64,000 bases of DNA from Desulforhopalus sp. (GCA_030247675.1 JAOTRX010000010.1:62001-126000); one strand, 5' to 3'; shown: positions 27,064 through 35,680, counted from the stretch's first letter. The notes: generated by a model not told the origin, from the letters alone. Numbers and translations: made by a program.

Positions 27064-27930
27064 ATGTTCACAAAATGCCTGCTGTTGCTCAGTATGGTGC
27101 TGGCGTGCTGCGACTACGCTTATGGTGGGCAAAAATCAACCGCCGGGTATGTCTCGGCTTTGCAGGGTGAGGTGTATGCAGTCAATGGCGATGGGGTCAC
27201 CAGGCTGCTCAAGGTGAAAGACCAGGTGGCGACCGAGGATTTTATAGTCACCGAAGAAAAAGGCCGGGTGCAGATCGTTTTCCAGGACAATACCGTCGTC
27301 AGTCTCGGCGAGAAGAGTCGCCTCAAATTAACCGATTACAGCTGGTCGCAGGAAAGGAAGAAAGGTAAATTTAACGTTACCGTTACCGAAGGTCTGTTCC
27401 GGATCATTGGCGGCAAGATAACCAAGTCCAATCCGGAGGCCTTTATCGCCAAGACTCCGGCGGCATCCATCGGTATTCGGGGGTCTGGGTATGCCGGCAG
27501 GGTGAGCGGAAGGAAACTCGAGGTGTTTTTGCTCAACGGCAAAGGCATCGACGTTTCCAACGCCAGGGGCTCGGTGGCGCTTCTGGTGCCGGGCATGGGC
27601 ACGACGGTGAACGATTCCATGACCGCGCCCGCAGCCGCTCGCCAATTTAATGCGGCAGAGATCTATCCGATTGAAAAAGGCTCCACCTTCGGGTCGACGA
27701 CCGGTGGATCAGCCATTGGTCCGAATGCGGTTATCGTCAACCAGGCGACTATCTCCGACTCCGTTAATGTGGCCATAGGGAAAGACAATAATGCCCAGAT
27801 GGGTTCCATCCGGATTAAAGAGTCCGAAGTGCAAGGGACCGTCGTCAACCAATCGAAGATTAAAAGTTCGGCAAACGTCGCTTCCGGTACCCACAACACC
27901 GCGATCATGGGTTCTGTCAATGTTGAATAG
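27064..27930 (+). CDS. FecR-domain protein with C-terminal repeats
   Basis: This 288-residue secreted protein begins with a hydrophobic signal (about 1-20). A FecR-like beta domain follows at about 30-150, including the motifs DNTVVSLGEKSRLKL and ASIGIRGSGYAG. The C-terminal 70 residues hold two copies of a 36-residue repeat. Each opens with VVNQ or IVNQ, continues with SxxVNVA or SSANVA, and ends with MGSI or MGSV (spacing as IGKDNNAQMGS / SGTHNTAIMGS). The repeat resembles beta-solenoid or curlin-like units, which is inference. It faces the CHASE2 cyclase gene convergently, not as an operon. FecR domains of this secreted type commonly accompany adenylate-cyclase genes, and the pairing is seen here. 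Confidence 0.78.
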   Translation: MFTKCLLLLSMVLACCDYAYGGQKSTAGYVSALQGEVYAVNGDGVTRLLKVKDQVATEDFIVTEEKGRVQIVFQDNTVVSLGEKSRLKLTDYSWSQERKKGKFNVTVTEGLFRIIGGKITKSNPEAFIAKTPAASIGIRGSGYAGRVSGRKLEVFLLNGKGIDVSNARGSVALLVPGMGTTVNDSMTAPAAARQFNAAEIYPIEKGSTFGSTTGGSAIGPNAVIVNQATISDSVNVAIGKDNNAQMGSIRIKESEVQGTVVNQSKIKSSANVASGTHNTAIMGSVNVE

Positions 27931-27933
27931 ATG

Positions 27934-27973
27934 CGGCCAATTATATTATCAACCTGACAGACATTGTTGGCCG
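27934..27973. terminator. Possible bidirectional terminator stem
   Basis: CGGCCAA (27934-27940) pairs with TTGGCCG (27967-27973) across a 26-base loop between two convergent genes. There is no strong U-tract on either side, so this is only a candidate. Confidence 0.3.
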
Positions 27974-28007
27974 GTAGGTGGGTTGTATGTGATAATCGAG
28001 TCCTCCC

Positions 28008-30245
28008 TCAGTTGTGGTTCTGAATCCCTTGCCAGTCGGCGGGTGGCGGGTTGACGAGGAAATTGCGGCAGCGTTCCCGGTACATTTCATAAATCCAATC
28101 CTGTCTTTGTTCGCAAAGGCTGCTGAAAAGGGCCAGGGCCCTGGCAAATTGCCACGATTGGTAACTGGCCAGCGCTGCCTGATAGCGCTCTTCTTCCTCT
28201 TTGCTGCCTGATGCGCTGTCCGGTGGCAGCGGCTCGAAGAGGTCGACCGCCTTGTTGCGGCCCTTGACCATGACCGTATCGATGAATCGGCAGCGGATGT
28301 CCTGCGGGAGGTCTTTGGTGGTGAACTCGGAAATGAGAATCTTGTTTTTATAATATTTGGTCAAGCCCTCAATTCGCGAGGCGAGATTGACGTTGTCCCC
28401 GAGCACCGTATAGTCAAAGCGTTTGCTGCTGCCGAAATTACCGGCGCTGACGTTGCCGGTGTTGATACCGATACCTATTTCAATTGTCCTTCCGGAAAGC
28501 TGCAACAGGGACTCGGGCCGTTCGATCGCCTCAATCATTTCCAGTGCCGCCCGAACGGCATTGGCGGCATGTTGCGGGTCGTCAAGCGGGCTCCCCCAAA
28601 TGGCCATGATCGCATCTCCGATATATTTATCGACCATGCCGTTATTGTTAATGATGATATCGGTCATGAGGGAAAAGAAGCGGTTGAGGAATTGACCGAT
28701 CTCGGCAGCGGAAGTGATTTCTGAAAGGCTTGTGAAATTTCTGATGTCGCAAAACATGATAGTTACTTCCCTGCTTTCAACCGAAAGGTTGAGCTTGTCG
28801 GGATTGAGCAAGAGTTCGTTGACGATCGATGGAGAGACGTAATGGGAAAAGGCCCGTCTGATGAAAAGCCGCCTTTTCCCTTCAAAAAAATAATTAAACA
28901 GGGTTACAGTCATGAAAACGGCGAGCAACGAGGCAAGAATATAGGAGATGCCAAGAAGCTGGTGCTTCTGAAACAGGAACTGGTAGTTGCCGATGACAAT
29001 TGCCGCAAGAATGACCAATCCGGCGGAATAACCAAGGAAGGGGCCCAAAGAAACCAAAGAGATTGCCAACAACAGCCCGGCGACGATGATGATGAAATAG
29101 GTCAGACCAATTTCCGTATAATTTTCCCAGATCATCTCGTCGCCCTTGACCAGATTGTCAATGACATTGGCATGTACCTCGACTCCAGGAACCCGTGAGG
29201 AAAACGGAGTGGCGATAAGGTCCATGACACCTGACGCCGAGGAGCCGATAAGGACATGCTTACCCCGGAGGGCTTCCGTGCCTATCCCCCGCATGACATC
29301 CGCGGCGGAAAGATAGGGGAAGGTGTTAAAAGGGCCACGAAAATTGATCGTCAAATGTCCAAGGTCGTCGGTTCTGATAAATTCATCGCCGAGCGAAACA
29401 CCAAAAAGCGCCTTTTGCTGCGTGTCGCCGATATTGCTGAGATGCAGCCGGGCCTCATGCTTTCCTCTGCCGATCCGGAACATCTCGAAGGCAAGAGATG
29501 GGTAGGGAATATCGTCCTGCATGAGAAAGAGCGCCACCTTGCGTACTGTGCCACTTTGGTCCGGAAAGACGTTGAAAAAACCCTCCGAGGAGGCGGTGGC
29601 TATTTCGGGAATATTCAGGAGGGGTCGATAGGCGCGGAGGAGCTTCAGGTCGGAGAATTCGCTGCCTCCCTCGCCGGCGATACTGACATTAAGCGATGGG
29701 AAAGGGCTGCGTCCACTGGTCTTCAGGCCATCTTGCCGAAAGAGGAACATATAACCAAGAACCCCTGGTCCAGAGGAGATGGCGTTGCCAAGCAGCCGGT
29801 CATGGTCCAGTTCCTGTTTTTCTGCAGCATTCTTGAAGATGGCATCGAGATTGTCGCAACCGCTGAGAATGTCGCGGTATTGCGAGAGGAGAGCGGTGGG
29901 TGAGGTTCGGTCCTTTTCGGCAAAGAGGATGTCGAAGCCAAGGACCAGCGCCCCTGCTCCGTAGATTTTTTGGGTGAGGTCAGCGACAATATCCCTCGGC
30001 CATGGCCATTGGCCGTGTTCCTTAAGGCTTGGCTCATCGATATCGACGATGATCACCGCGCCGGAAGTCGGTTGGGGGCCACGCACCCGAAACATCGCAT
30101 CGACGATCCTCGCGTCAATGGCCGAGAAGAAAGCCGGCTTCTCGTAGCCAAAGGAATACCACAGCAGGCAGCAGGCGATAATGGAGACCAGTCCGGCCTT
30201 GAAGGGGGTCGGGCGGAGGAGGGATCTGGTGAAGGTCGTTTGCAT
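28008..30245 (-). CDS. CHASE2 adenylate cyclase
   Basis: This 745-residue protein has an N-terminal TM, an extracytoplasmic CHASE2 sensor (about 35-330), three more membrane segments (about 355-440), and a class III nucleotide cyclase domain (about 475-670). The metal-binding stretch VTIMFCDIRNFTSLSE and the MVDKYIGDAIMAIWG segment carry the catalytic Asp residues. A C-terminal tail (about 680-745) is TPR-like in composition. It should make cyclic AMP in response to an external signal. The CNMP-binding fusion at 14567-17206 is a possible reader of that signal within this window, by inference only. Start choice is the ATG at 30245 before the first hydrophobic segment. Confidence 0.9.
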   Translation of the reverse strand: MQTTFTRSLLRPTPFKAGLVSIIACCLLWYSFGYEKPAFFSAIDARIVDAMFRVRGPQPTSGAVIIVDIDEPSLKEHGQWPWPRDIVADLTQKIYGAGALVLGFDILFAEKDRTSPTALLSQYRDILSGCDNLDAIFKNAAEKQELDHDRLLGNAISSGPGVLGYMFLFRQDGLKTSGRSPFPSLNVSIAGEGGSEFSDLKLLRAYRPLLNIPEIATASSEGFFNVFPDQSGTVRKVALFLMQDDIPYPSLAFEMFRIGRGKHEARLHLSNIGDTQQKALFGVSLGDEFIRTDDLGHLTINFRGPFNTFPYLSAADVMRGIGTEALRGKHVLIGSSASGVMDLIATPFSSRVPGVEVHANVIDNLVKGDEMIWENYTEIGLTYFIIIVAGLLLAISLVSLGPFLGYSAGLVILAAIVIGNYQFLFQKHQLLGISYILASLLAVFMTVTLFNYFFEGKRRLFIRRAFSHYVSPSIVNELLLNPDKLNLSVESREVTIMFCDIRNFTSLSEITSAAEIGQFLNRFFSLMTDIIINNNGMVDKYIGDAIMAIWGSPLDDPQHAANAVRAALEMIEAIERPESLLQLSGRTIEIGIGINTGNVSAGNFGSSKRFDYTVLGDNVNLASRIEGLTKYYKNKILISEFTTKDLPQDIRCRFIDTVMVKGRNKAVDLFEPLPPDSASGSKEEEERYQAALASYQSWQFARALALFSSLCEQRQDWIYEMYRERCRNFLVNPPPADWQGIQNHN

Positions 30246-30387
30246 CTCGAACCACCGGGTTGCTTGAGAAACAGGTCATGTAGCAAAATCATACATGATC
30301 GGCGCGGTGATTCGAAGGAATTTTCTGCAGTTGGAGCGCTTGGTGAATTTTTATATGGAAACGGTTTACGGGATGCTGTCACCCTGG

Positions 30388-31065
30388 TCAACGGGTGTTC
30401 TCCAATACCCCGTCCCGCAGGGTGAAACAGTGATCCATCCGCTCCGCCAGGCTGGTATTGTGGGTGACCATGATAGTACTCAGTTTACGCTCTCGGCAAA
30501 GGTTGTGGAGGAGATCGAACACCAGGTTGCCGGCCCTTGAATCGAGGTTGCCGGTGGGTTCGTCGGCAAGTAGCAGCTCAGGTTGCATGACTAGGGCCCG
30601 AGCCAGCGCCGCCCGCTGCTGCTCGCCGCCGGACAATTCGAGGACCTTGTGGTGGATGCGATGACTGAGTTCAACCTGTTCAAGGAGTTCCATGGCCTGC
30701 CCGGCCATCTCCTTTTTGCTTCTTCCAGCGATGAGCCCGGGGATCATGACATTTTCCAGGGCAGTAAAATCGGGGAGGAGGTGGTGGAACTGAAAGATAA
30801 AGCCGATTTTGGTATTACGAAATTGGGCTTGTTCTTTCGGGGATTTAGCGAGAAGTGGCTGGTCCCGGTAAAACAGTTCGCCGCCGCTCGGCAGGTCAAG
30901 GGTGCCGAGAATCTGCAGGAGGGTGGTTTTGCCCGAGCCTGAGGCACCGATGACCCCGGTCATTTCGCCCGCTTCGATGGAAAGCGATACCCCGTTGAGG
31001 ACTGTCAGGGCGGTGGCCCCGGTGCCATAGATTTTGGTGATATTATGCGCGGAAAAAAGAGCCAT
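30388..31065 (-). CDS. lolD: Lipoprotein-releasing system ATP-binding protein
   Basis: This 225-residue ABC ATPase has Walker A GASGSGKTT, the signature LSGGEQQRAALARAL, and Walker B ELLLADEPTGNLDS, as in LolD/MacB-type ATPases. Its ATG overlaps the lolC stop codon (shared bases 31065), indicating translational coupling; the longer open frame reaching 31257 is antisense-like extension into lolC and is not used. With LolC it should drive release of lipoproteins from the inner membrane to a periplasmic carrier. LolA and LolB are not in the window. Confidence 0.94.
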   Translation of the reverse strand: MALFSAHNITKIYGTGATALTVLNGVSLSIEAGEMTGVIGASGSGKTTLLQILGTLDLPSGGELFYRDQPLLAKSPKEQAQFRNTKIGFIFQFHHLLPDFTALENVMIPGLIAGRSKKEMAGQAMELLEQVELSHRIHHKVLELSGGEQQRAALARALVMQPELLLADEPTGNLDSRAGNLVFDLLHNLCRERKLSTIMVTHNTSLAERMDHCFTLRDGVLENTR

Positions 31066-32297
31066 CAGGAGAGCACCTCGGCAGGCTGGACGGCGGAGGC
31101 CTTCCAAGAGGGATAGAGGGTCGCCAGCAAGGTGATCACAATGGAACTGACGGCAATAATAGTGACATCGAGCGGCAGCACCTTGATGGGCAGGGTGGTC
31201 ATCGGGTAGACGTTGGACGGCAGCTCGATGAATTTGTAGCGGGATAACAGTTCGCATAAACCTAGACCGCCGGCGACTCCGAGGGTCGTGCCGGCCACGG
31301 CGATGACCATGCCCTGCAGGAAAAAGATCCGCATGATTGCCTGCGAGGTTGCTCCCATCGACTTGAGAATGGCAATATCCTTACTCTTTTCCATGACAAC
31401 CATGACCAGGGCGCTGATGATATTCAAAGCGGCCACGAGGATGATCATCGCCATGGCGATGAACATGCCGATCTTCTCCAACTTGAAGGCGGCATAGAGG
31501 TTGCGGTTCATCATCATCCAGTCCTTGGCGATATAGCCCGGACCGATCTTTTCGGCGATCCGGGTGGCGATTTTACCGGCATTGTTCAGCTCCGATTTCT
31601 TCACCGCCACCTCAATGCCGTGGACGACATCGCCGATGCCGAGAAAGCTCTGCACGTCGCCAATCGACATATAGGCCAGGGTGGAGTCGTATTCGAACAT
31701 GCCGGTTTCGAAGATGCCGGATATCCGACAGGTCTTGATCTTCGGGATGACGCCCATGGGGGTGAGCGGGCCGGATGGCGATATCAGTTTCACCCGGTCA
31801 CCGACCCGCACCCGCAGATCCTGGGCGAGATTTTTACCAAGGATAACATTGGGGATGCCGGTGGCTGGATCGGAGATGAGGTCGTCGATTGACCCTTCGG
31901 TCATCTGATTGGGAAGGCTGATGACACTTTTGGCGGTGGACGGTTCAATGCCGCGTAGTACTACGCCGGTGCCGCTGCTGGCGCTGCTCAATAGGGTTTG
32001 GGAGAACAGGTAAGGGGTAGAGCCGGTGACCTCACTGACCGTGCGGATGCGTTCCCGGGTCAGTTCGTATTCCTGGATCGTCCCGCCCATGCGCTGGACG
32101 ATGATATGGGAGTTGACACCCAGGATTTGGTCGCGCAGGCCGTCGGTGAAGCCGGAAAATACCGCCAGCACAACGATGAGGGCGATGACCCCGACGGTGA
32201 TCCCAGCAACCGAGATCAGCGAGATCAAAGAGATAAAGCCATGCCGATGTTTGGCCCGGAGATAGCGCAGGCCAATAAACCATTCGAATATCATCAA
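31065..32297 (-). CDS. lolC: Lipoprotein-releasing system permease (LolC/E)
   Basis: This 410-residue inner-membrane protein has one N-terminal TM (about 25-48) with the family segment RYLRAKHRHGFISLISLISVAGI, a large periplasmic MacB-like domain (about 50-270), and three C-terminal helices (about 275-400). The N-terminal sequence and length fit LolC/LolE. It lies between lysS and lolD, a common order in Deltaproteobacteria, and overlaps lolD. Only one permease gene is present, so a LolF-like homodimer with LolD is likely. The upstream lysS stop is 14 bp away. Confidence 0.94.
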   Translation of the reverse strand: MMIFEWFIGLRYLRAKHRHGFISLISLISVAGITVGVIALIVVLAVFSGFTDGLRDQILGVNSHIIVQRMGGTIQEYELTRERIRTVSEVTGSTPYLFSQTLLSSASSGTGVVLRGIEPSTAKSVISLPNQMTEGSIDDLISDPATGIPNVILGKNLAQDLRVRVGDRVKLISPSGPLTPMGVIPKIKTCRISGIFETGMFEYDSTLAYMSIGDVQSFLGIGDVVHGIEVAVKKSELNNAGKIATRIAEKIGPGYIAKDWMMMNRNLYAAFKLEKIGMFIAMAMIILVAALNIISALVMVVMEKSKDIAILKSMGATSQAIMRIFFLQGMVIAVAGTTLGVAGGLGLCELLSRYKFIELPSNVYPMTTLPIKVLPLDVTIIAVSSIVITLLATLYPSWKASAVQPAEVLS

Positions 32298-32311
32298 GTT
32301 TTTCCTGTTGC

Positions 32312-33829
32312 CTAGTTTTCGACGCCTTCTTCTTTGTCCGTCTGCAGCCCAGCCTCGGGCTTGAGGTGGGGAAAGAGAATGACATCGCGGATGGACGGTG
32401 CATCAGTGAGAAGCATTACCAGGCGGTCAATGCCGATGCCTTCGCCTGCCGCTGAGGGCATGCCGTATTCCAGGGCGCGGATATAGTCGGCGTCGAGCTC
32501 GGGGTGGATTTCATCATCGTCGCCACGGTCGGCGATCTGTTTCTCAAAGCGGCTCAGCTGATCCCTGGGGTCGTTGAGTTCGCTAAAGCCATTGGCCAGC
32601 TCACGGCCGGTGATAAACAGCTCAAAGCGGTCGGTGACCGAGGGGTCCAGGTCGTTGCGCCGCGCCAGGGGTGAAACCTCGGTCGGGTAGGAGGTGATAA
32701 AAGTTGGGTTGATAAGCTTTTCCTCAACCAGCAATTCAAAGAGTTCGGTCTTTGCCTTGCCGGGTCCGGCAGTGTCATCGAGCTTGATGCCCTTCTCTTT
32801 GGCAAGGGCCAGCACCTTGGCCTCGTCGGCGAGAATCTCCGGGCTGATACCGGCCACCTCAGTCAATGCTTGGTCCATGGTCAACTTTGTCCAGGGCGGT
32901 GTCAGGTCGACCTCTGTTCCCTGGTAGGTGATGCGCATGGTGCCGTTTACTTTTTGGCAGATACCGGAAATCATCTCTTCAGTAAGGGTAATGAGATCTT
33001 CGTAGGTGGCATAGGCCTGATAGAATTCTAGCATGGTGAATTCTGGGTTATGCCGGGTGGAAAGCCCCTCGTTGCGGAAGTTGCGATTAATCTCAAAAAC
33101 CCGTTCAAAACCGCCGACCAGGAGTCGCTTCAGGTACAGCTCCGGAGCGATGCGCAGGAAAAGATCCATGCTCAGGGCGTTGTGGTGGGTCTTGAACGGT
33201 TTGGCAGTCGCCCCGCCCGGGATCGGCTGCATCATCGGTGTCTCGACCTCCATAAAGCTGCGGGCGTTGAGATGCTCCCGGACCAGGCGAATGATTTCGA
33301 CCCGCTTTTTGAACGTTTCTCTGGTCTCGGGGGTGACGATGAGATCAACATAGCGCTGGCGGTAGCGGGTTTCGACATCGCTGAGACCATGCCATTTGTC
33401 CGGTAATGGGCGCAGGGATTTGGAGATCATACAGATCTTGGCAGCCTGAATCGACAGTTCCCCCACCTTTGTTTTAAACAAGGTGCCCTCAACCCCGACG
33501 ATGTCGCCGATATCCCATTTCTTGAAGGTCTCGAAGATCTCATCTCCAAGAATATCCAGTTTGACATAGACCTGGATCTGGCCGCTGCCGTCGGCGACGG
33601 TGCAGAAAGCCGCCTTGCCGAATTTGCGCATCGCCATGACCCGGCCGGCGACGGAATACACAGCCCCGCCGGGTTCGGCCATCTGGGGCTCAAGGCCGGC
33701 CCCTTTGGGCAGGAGTTCAGCGGCGGTATTGGCCGGCTTGAAGCTGTTTATATATAAGCTGACACCAAGCTCTGCGAGGGAATCGGCTTTTTCTTTCCGT
33801 TGGACGAGGGTCTGATTTTCTTCACTCAT
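32312..33829 (-). CDS. lysS: Lysyl-tRNA synthetase (class II)
   Basis: This 505-residue class II enzyme charges tRNA-Lys. An N-terminal OB-fold anticodon domain occupies about 55-160. The catalytic domain shows motif 2 FRNEGLSTRHNPEFTMLEFYQAYA near 270 and motif 3 GIGIDRLVMLLTDAPSIRDVILFP near 475. Length is standard. It is the first gene of a probable lysS-lolC-lolD transcript. The ATG at 33829 agrees with the usual short acidic N-terminus of the family. Confidence 0.97.
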   Translation of the reverse strand: MSEENQTLVQRKEKADSLAELGVSLYINSFKPANTAAELLPKGAGLEPQMAEPGGAVYSVAGRVMAMRKFGKAAFCTVADGSGQIQVYVKLDILGDEIFETFKKWDIGDIVGVEGTLFKTKVGELSIQAAKICMISKSLRPLPDKWHGLSDVETRYRQRYVDLIVTPETRETFKKRVEIIRLVREHLNARSFMEVETPMMQPIPGGATAKPFKTHHNALSMDLFLRIAPELYLKRLLVGGFERVFEINRNFRNEGLSTRHNPEFTMLEFYQAYATYEDLITLTEEMISGICQKVNGTMRITYQGTEVDLTPPWTKLTMDQALTEVAGISPEILADEAKVLALAKEKGIKLDDTAGPGKAKTELFELLVEEKLINPTFITSYPTEVSPLARRNDLDPSVTDRFELFITGRELANGFSELNDPRDQLSRFEKQIADRGDDDEIHPELDADYIRALEYGMPSAAGEGIGIDRLVMLLTDAPSIRDVILFPHLKPEAGLQTDKEEGVEN

Positions 33830-34374
33830 GATGAACGCTCTTTATGTAAAAGGGGAGAATGCGGCAACTGATCAAAAATACGGTGGAAAACAACCGCTGG
33901 GGCAAGGGATGTGTATTCCCATTTATGTCGGGGTTAGGAATTACCGGGAAACCGCAAATCTGTCAATTTATTTCCCGAAAGGATATTGGTGGCCCTGTCA
34001 TTCCTAGCTGTTTTATAAAGTGTTGAGCGATTTTTGACAACTCCTCGGATGGCACAATGACCTGCCGGCAATGAACGGTCGAGTCTTGTCATACCTTGTC
34101 AATCCAAGGAGGGATCTTCCTGCGGATATAAAGGTGAGTTGATCAGCTTGCCTACTCAAACGAAGCGTGTTCCCTTCCGGTAAAAGAATATAATATGCAG
34201 ATATCAAACAAGATAATTGATGATGGGCATCTGTTGTAAATTAAGTGAGGCTGAATATTCAAAGTATAAATTAATTTATAAGCATTTTTTCTTTGCGCAA
34301 TGAGCCAAGATATTTTACATGAATAGAAAGAGAAGGTGGAGGTTACTTAACACAGAACCAATAGAGAGATGCTT
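33830..34374. other. Divergent intergenic region lysS / winged-helix gene
   Basis: This 545-bp region contains one diverged copy of the two-hairpin repeat (34132-34185) and otherwise AT-rich sequence without a convincing gene. A ggtggaggt sequence near 34335 resembles a strong ribosome-binding site but lies about 35 bp before the first usable ATG. Confidence 0.45.
34132..34185 (+). repeat. Two-hairpin repeat, locus E (one diverged unit)
   Basis: This 54-bp unit has the order of the family but an eroded stem 1 (TTGATCAG / CTACTCAA) and stem 2 (TTCC / GGTA). The tgcggatataaag just before it matches the tail of a preceding unit, so an array may once have been longer. It lies 189 bp upstream of the winged-helix gene start and has the same orientation. 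Confidence 0.75.
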
Positions 34375-34620
34375 ATGTCTATGAACAAGCGCAAACTTGA
34401 GGTCCTTAGTATCTTGATGAACAACTTGAAGGAAATCCAACCACAGTTGGTTCCTTCAAGTACCATCGCTGGCCAGCTCAATATGAATCTGCTGGAATTG
34501 CAGACCGTGTTGAAGAGCATGGAAGGAATGGGAGTGATTGAAACCGATCCCGATCTGCAGTATAATCTCATCACCAGGGAAGGCTTGCAGTGGTTTGAGC
34601 GACAGCGACCCCACGCATAA
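34375..34620 (+). CDS. Small winged-helix-like protein
   Basis: This 81-residue protein consists almost entirely of a winged-helix pattern: helix-turn-helix LVPSSTIAGQLNMNLLELQTVLK, then a wing VIETDPDLQYNLITREG. No effector domain is present. It could be a transcription regulator or an adaptor. ATG at 34375 is chosen because agagag lies 6-12 bp upstream; ATGs at 34369 and 34381 are alternatives. It is followed after 151 bp by the GAF-ANTAR gene on the same strand, and may form part of the same regulatory set, but this is inference. Confidence 0.65.
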   Translation: MSMNKRKLEVLSILMNNLKEIQPQLVPSSTIAGQLNMNLLELQTVLKSMEGMGVIETDPDLQYNLITREGLQWFERQRPHA

Positions 34621-34771
34621 ACACTTCCGCCGCATAACCTAATCGGCCGAATTTTTTAGAAAAAGCCGTTTCCTGCGCTCACTTTATGGTAGCGTGACAG
34701 CCGGGGTTCGCTTCAGCGATCCACGGCTGCGGCCGTTGTATCCTTTCTTAATTTTCGCCGATAAGTTCATA

Positions 34772-35482
34772 ATGGAAAAGTCAAATCAACAAACATATGA
34801 TCACTATATCAAAGCGTTGATGGATATAGGTCAGGCCATTACCTCTGACCTATTTCTGGAAGATCTCTTTAAGCTAATCGTTATGGTGACGGCAAAGGTC
34901 ACCGGAGTGGAGATCTGTTCGTTATGGTTGATTGATGATAATGAAAATCCGCCATTGGTGAGATTAAAAGCTACCCAATCACTTGATCCCGTTTATATGA
35001 AAGATCGTGCGCTTAAGCTGCACGAAGGGGTGGTCGGCTATGTGCTTTCAACACAGCAGCCATTGTTGATAGGTAATGTCCTCGAAAACGAACGGTTTAA
35101 AGAGAAAGAGATGGCCCGTAAGCTTGGTCTTGTTTCGATGGTTGGCGTCCCTCTTCAGGGAAAGGAGGGCAAGGTGATCGGTGTTCTCAACTGTTTCACC
35201 AAAACACCGCATGAGTTTTCGGAGACCGATATCAATATGCTGACCGCTGTAGCCAGTCAGGCTGCGGTGGCAATTCATAACACCGAACTCATTATTAAAA
35301 CCAGGGTTATTGAGCAGGAACTGAAGTCGCGAAAAATCATAGAAAAGGCCAAGGAGATCCTCATGCACCGCCGGAATTTGAATGGGGAAGAGGCCTATAG
35401 ATGGATTCGCAAACGGAGCATGGATACCCGCAAATCGATGCTCGATATAGCTGAAGCCCTTGTGCTGTCGGATGAGCTTTAA
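34772..35482 (+). CDS. GAF-ANTAR transcription antiterminator
   Basis: This 236-residue protein has a GAF domain (about 25-165; small-molecule or redox sensing) and a C-terminal ANTAR domain (about 175-232), ending with the helices SRKIIEKAKEILMHRR and EEAYRWIRKRSMDTRK typical of ANTAR. ANTAR proteins bind paired hairpins in nascent leader RNA and block terminators. The ATG at 34772 starts the sequence MEKSNQQTYDHYIKAL; an open frame to 34694 lacks a site. Between its stop and the next gene lies a leader with a hexaloop hairpin and terminator, a likely direct target. The signal may relate to nitrogen, as for many ANTAR systems. Confidence 0.88.
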   Translation: MEKSNQQTYDHYIKALMDIGQAITSDLFLEDLFKLIVMVTAKVTGVEICSLWLIDDNENPPLVRLKATQSLDPVYMKDRALKLHEGVVGYVLSTQQPLLIGNVLENERFKEKEMARKLGLVSMVGVPLQGKEGKVIGVLNCFTKTPHEFSETDINMLTAVASQAAVAIHNTELIIKTRVIEQELKSRKIIEKAKEILMHRRNLNGEEAYRWIRKRSMDTRKSMLDIAEALVLSDEL

Positions 35483-35550
35483 GAGCTGCTGGGCGGTTTT
35501 CTAGTTGTGCTCTACCGGCGTGTTTTCCTCACTCCTTTATTTCTTTTTTC

Positions 35551-35579
35551 TTGACTTAAATATTAAGTAGCGCTAAAAA
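35551..35579 (+). promoter_or_regulatory. Sigma-70-type promoter of the leader
   Basis: TTGACT (35551-35556) is followed by a 17-bp spacer and TAAAAA (35574-35579). The spacing is ideal and the -35 box matches five of six bases, but the -10 box is weak. Transcription would start near 35586, so the leader includes the hairpin and terminator. Confidence 0.55.
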
Positions 35580-35601
35580 ATTCACTAATAAATACCTGCG
35601 G

Positions 35602-35621
35602 ACTACACAACGGGGTGTGGT
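35602..35621 (+). ncRNA. Hexaloop hairpin, candidate ANTAR target
   Basis: ACTACAC (35602-35608) pairs with GTGTGGT (35615-35621), with one G-T pair, and encloses the six-base loop AACGGG (35609-35614). The loop has A at position 1 and G at position 4, the signature required in ANTAR RNA targets. The second hairpin of the pair is less clear; see findings. Confidence 0.65.
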
Positions 35622-35624
35622 TTT

Positions 35625-35648
35625 CAGATTTCAAGACAAAGGCGTCTG
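35625..35648 (+). ncRNA. Possible antiterminator stem
   Basis: CAGA (35625-35628) can pair with TCTG (35645-35648), extended by weak pairs, and the 3' arm is shared with the terminator's 5' arm. The two structures are mutually exclusive. Its loop does not show the A1/G4 pattern, so its role as the second ANTAR hairpin is uncertain. Confidence 0.4.
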
Positions 35649-35680
35649 TTTCCTCTTCATGGGGCAGATGCTTTTTTTTT
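35642..35680 (+). terminator. Leader terminator before glutamate-synthase-like gene
   Basis: GCGTCTGTTTC (35642-35652) pairs with GGGGCAGATGC (35661-35671) with several G-T pairs, followed by nine T residues (35672-35680). It stands in the leader, 70 bp before the next start codon, so it would attenuate that gene rather than end an upstream one. Confidence 0.75.
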
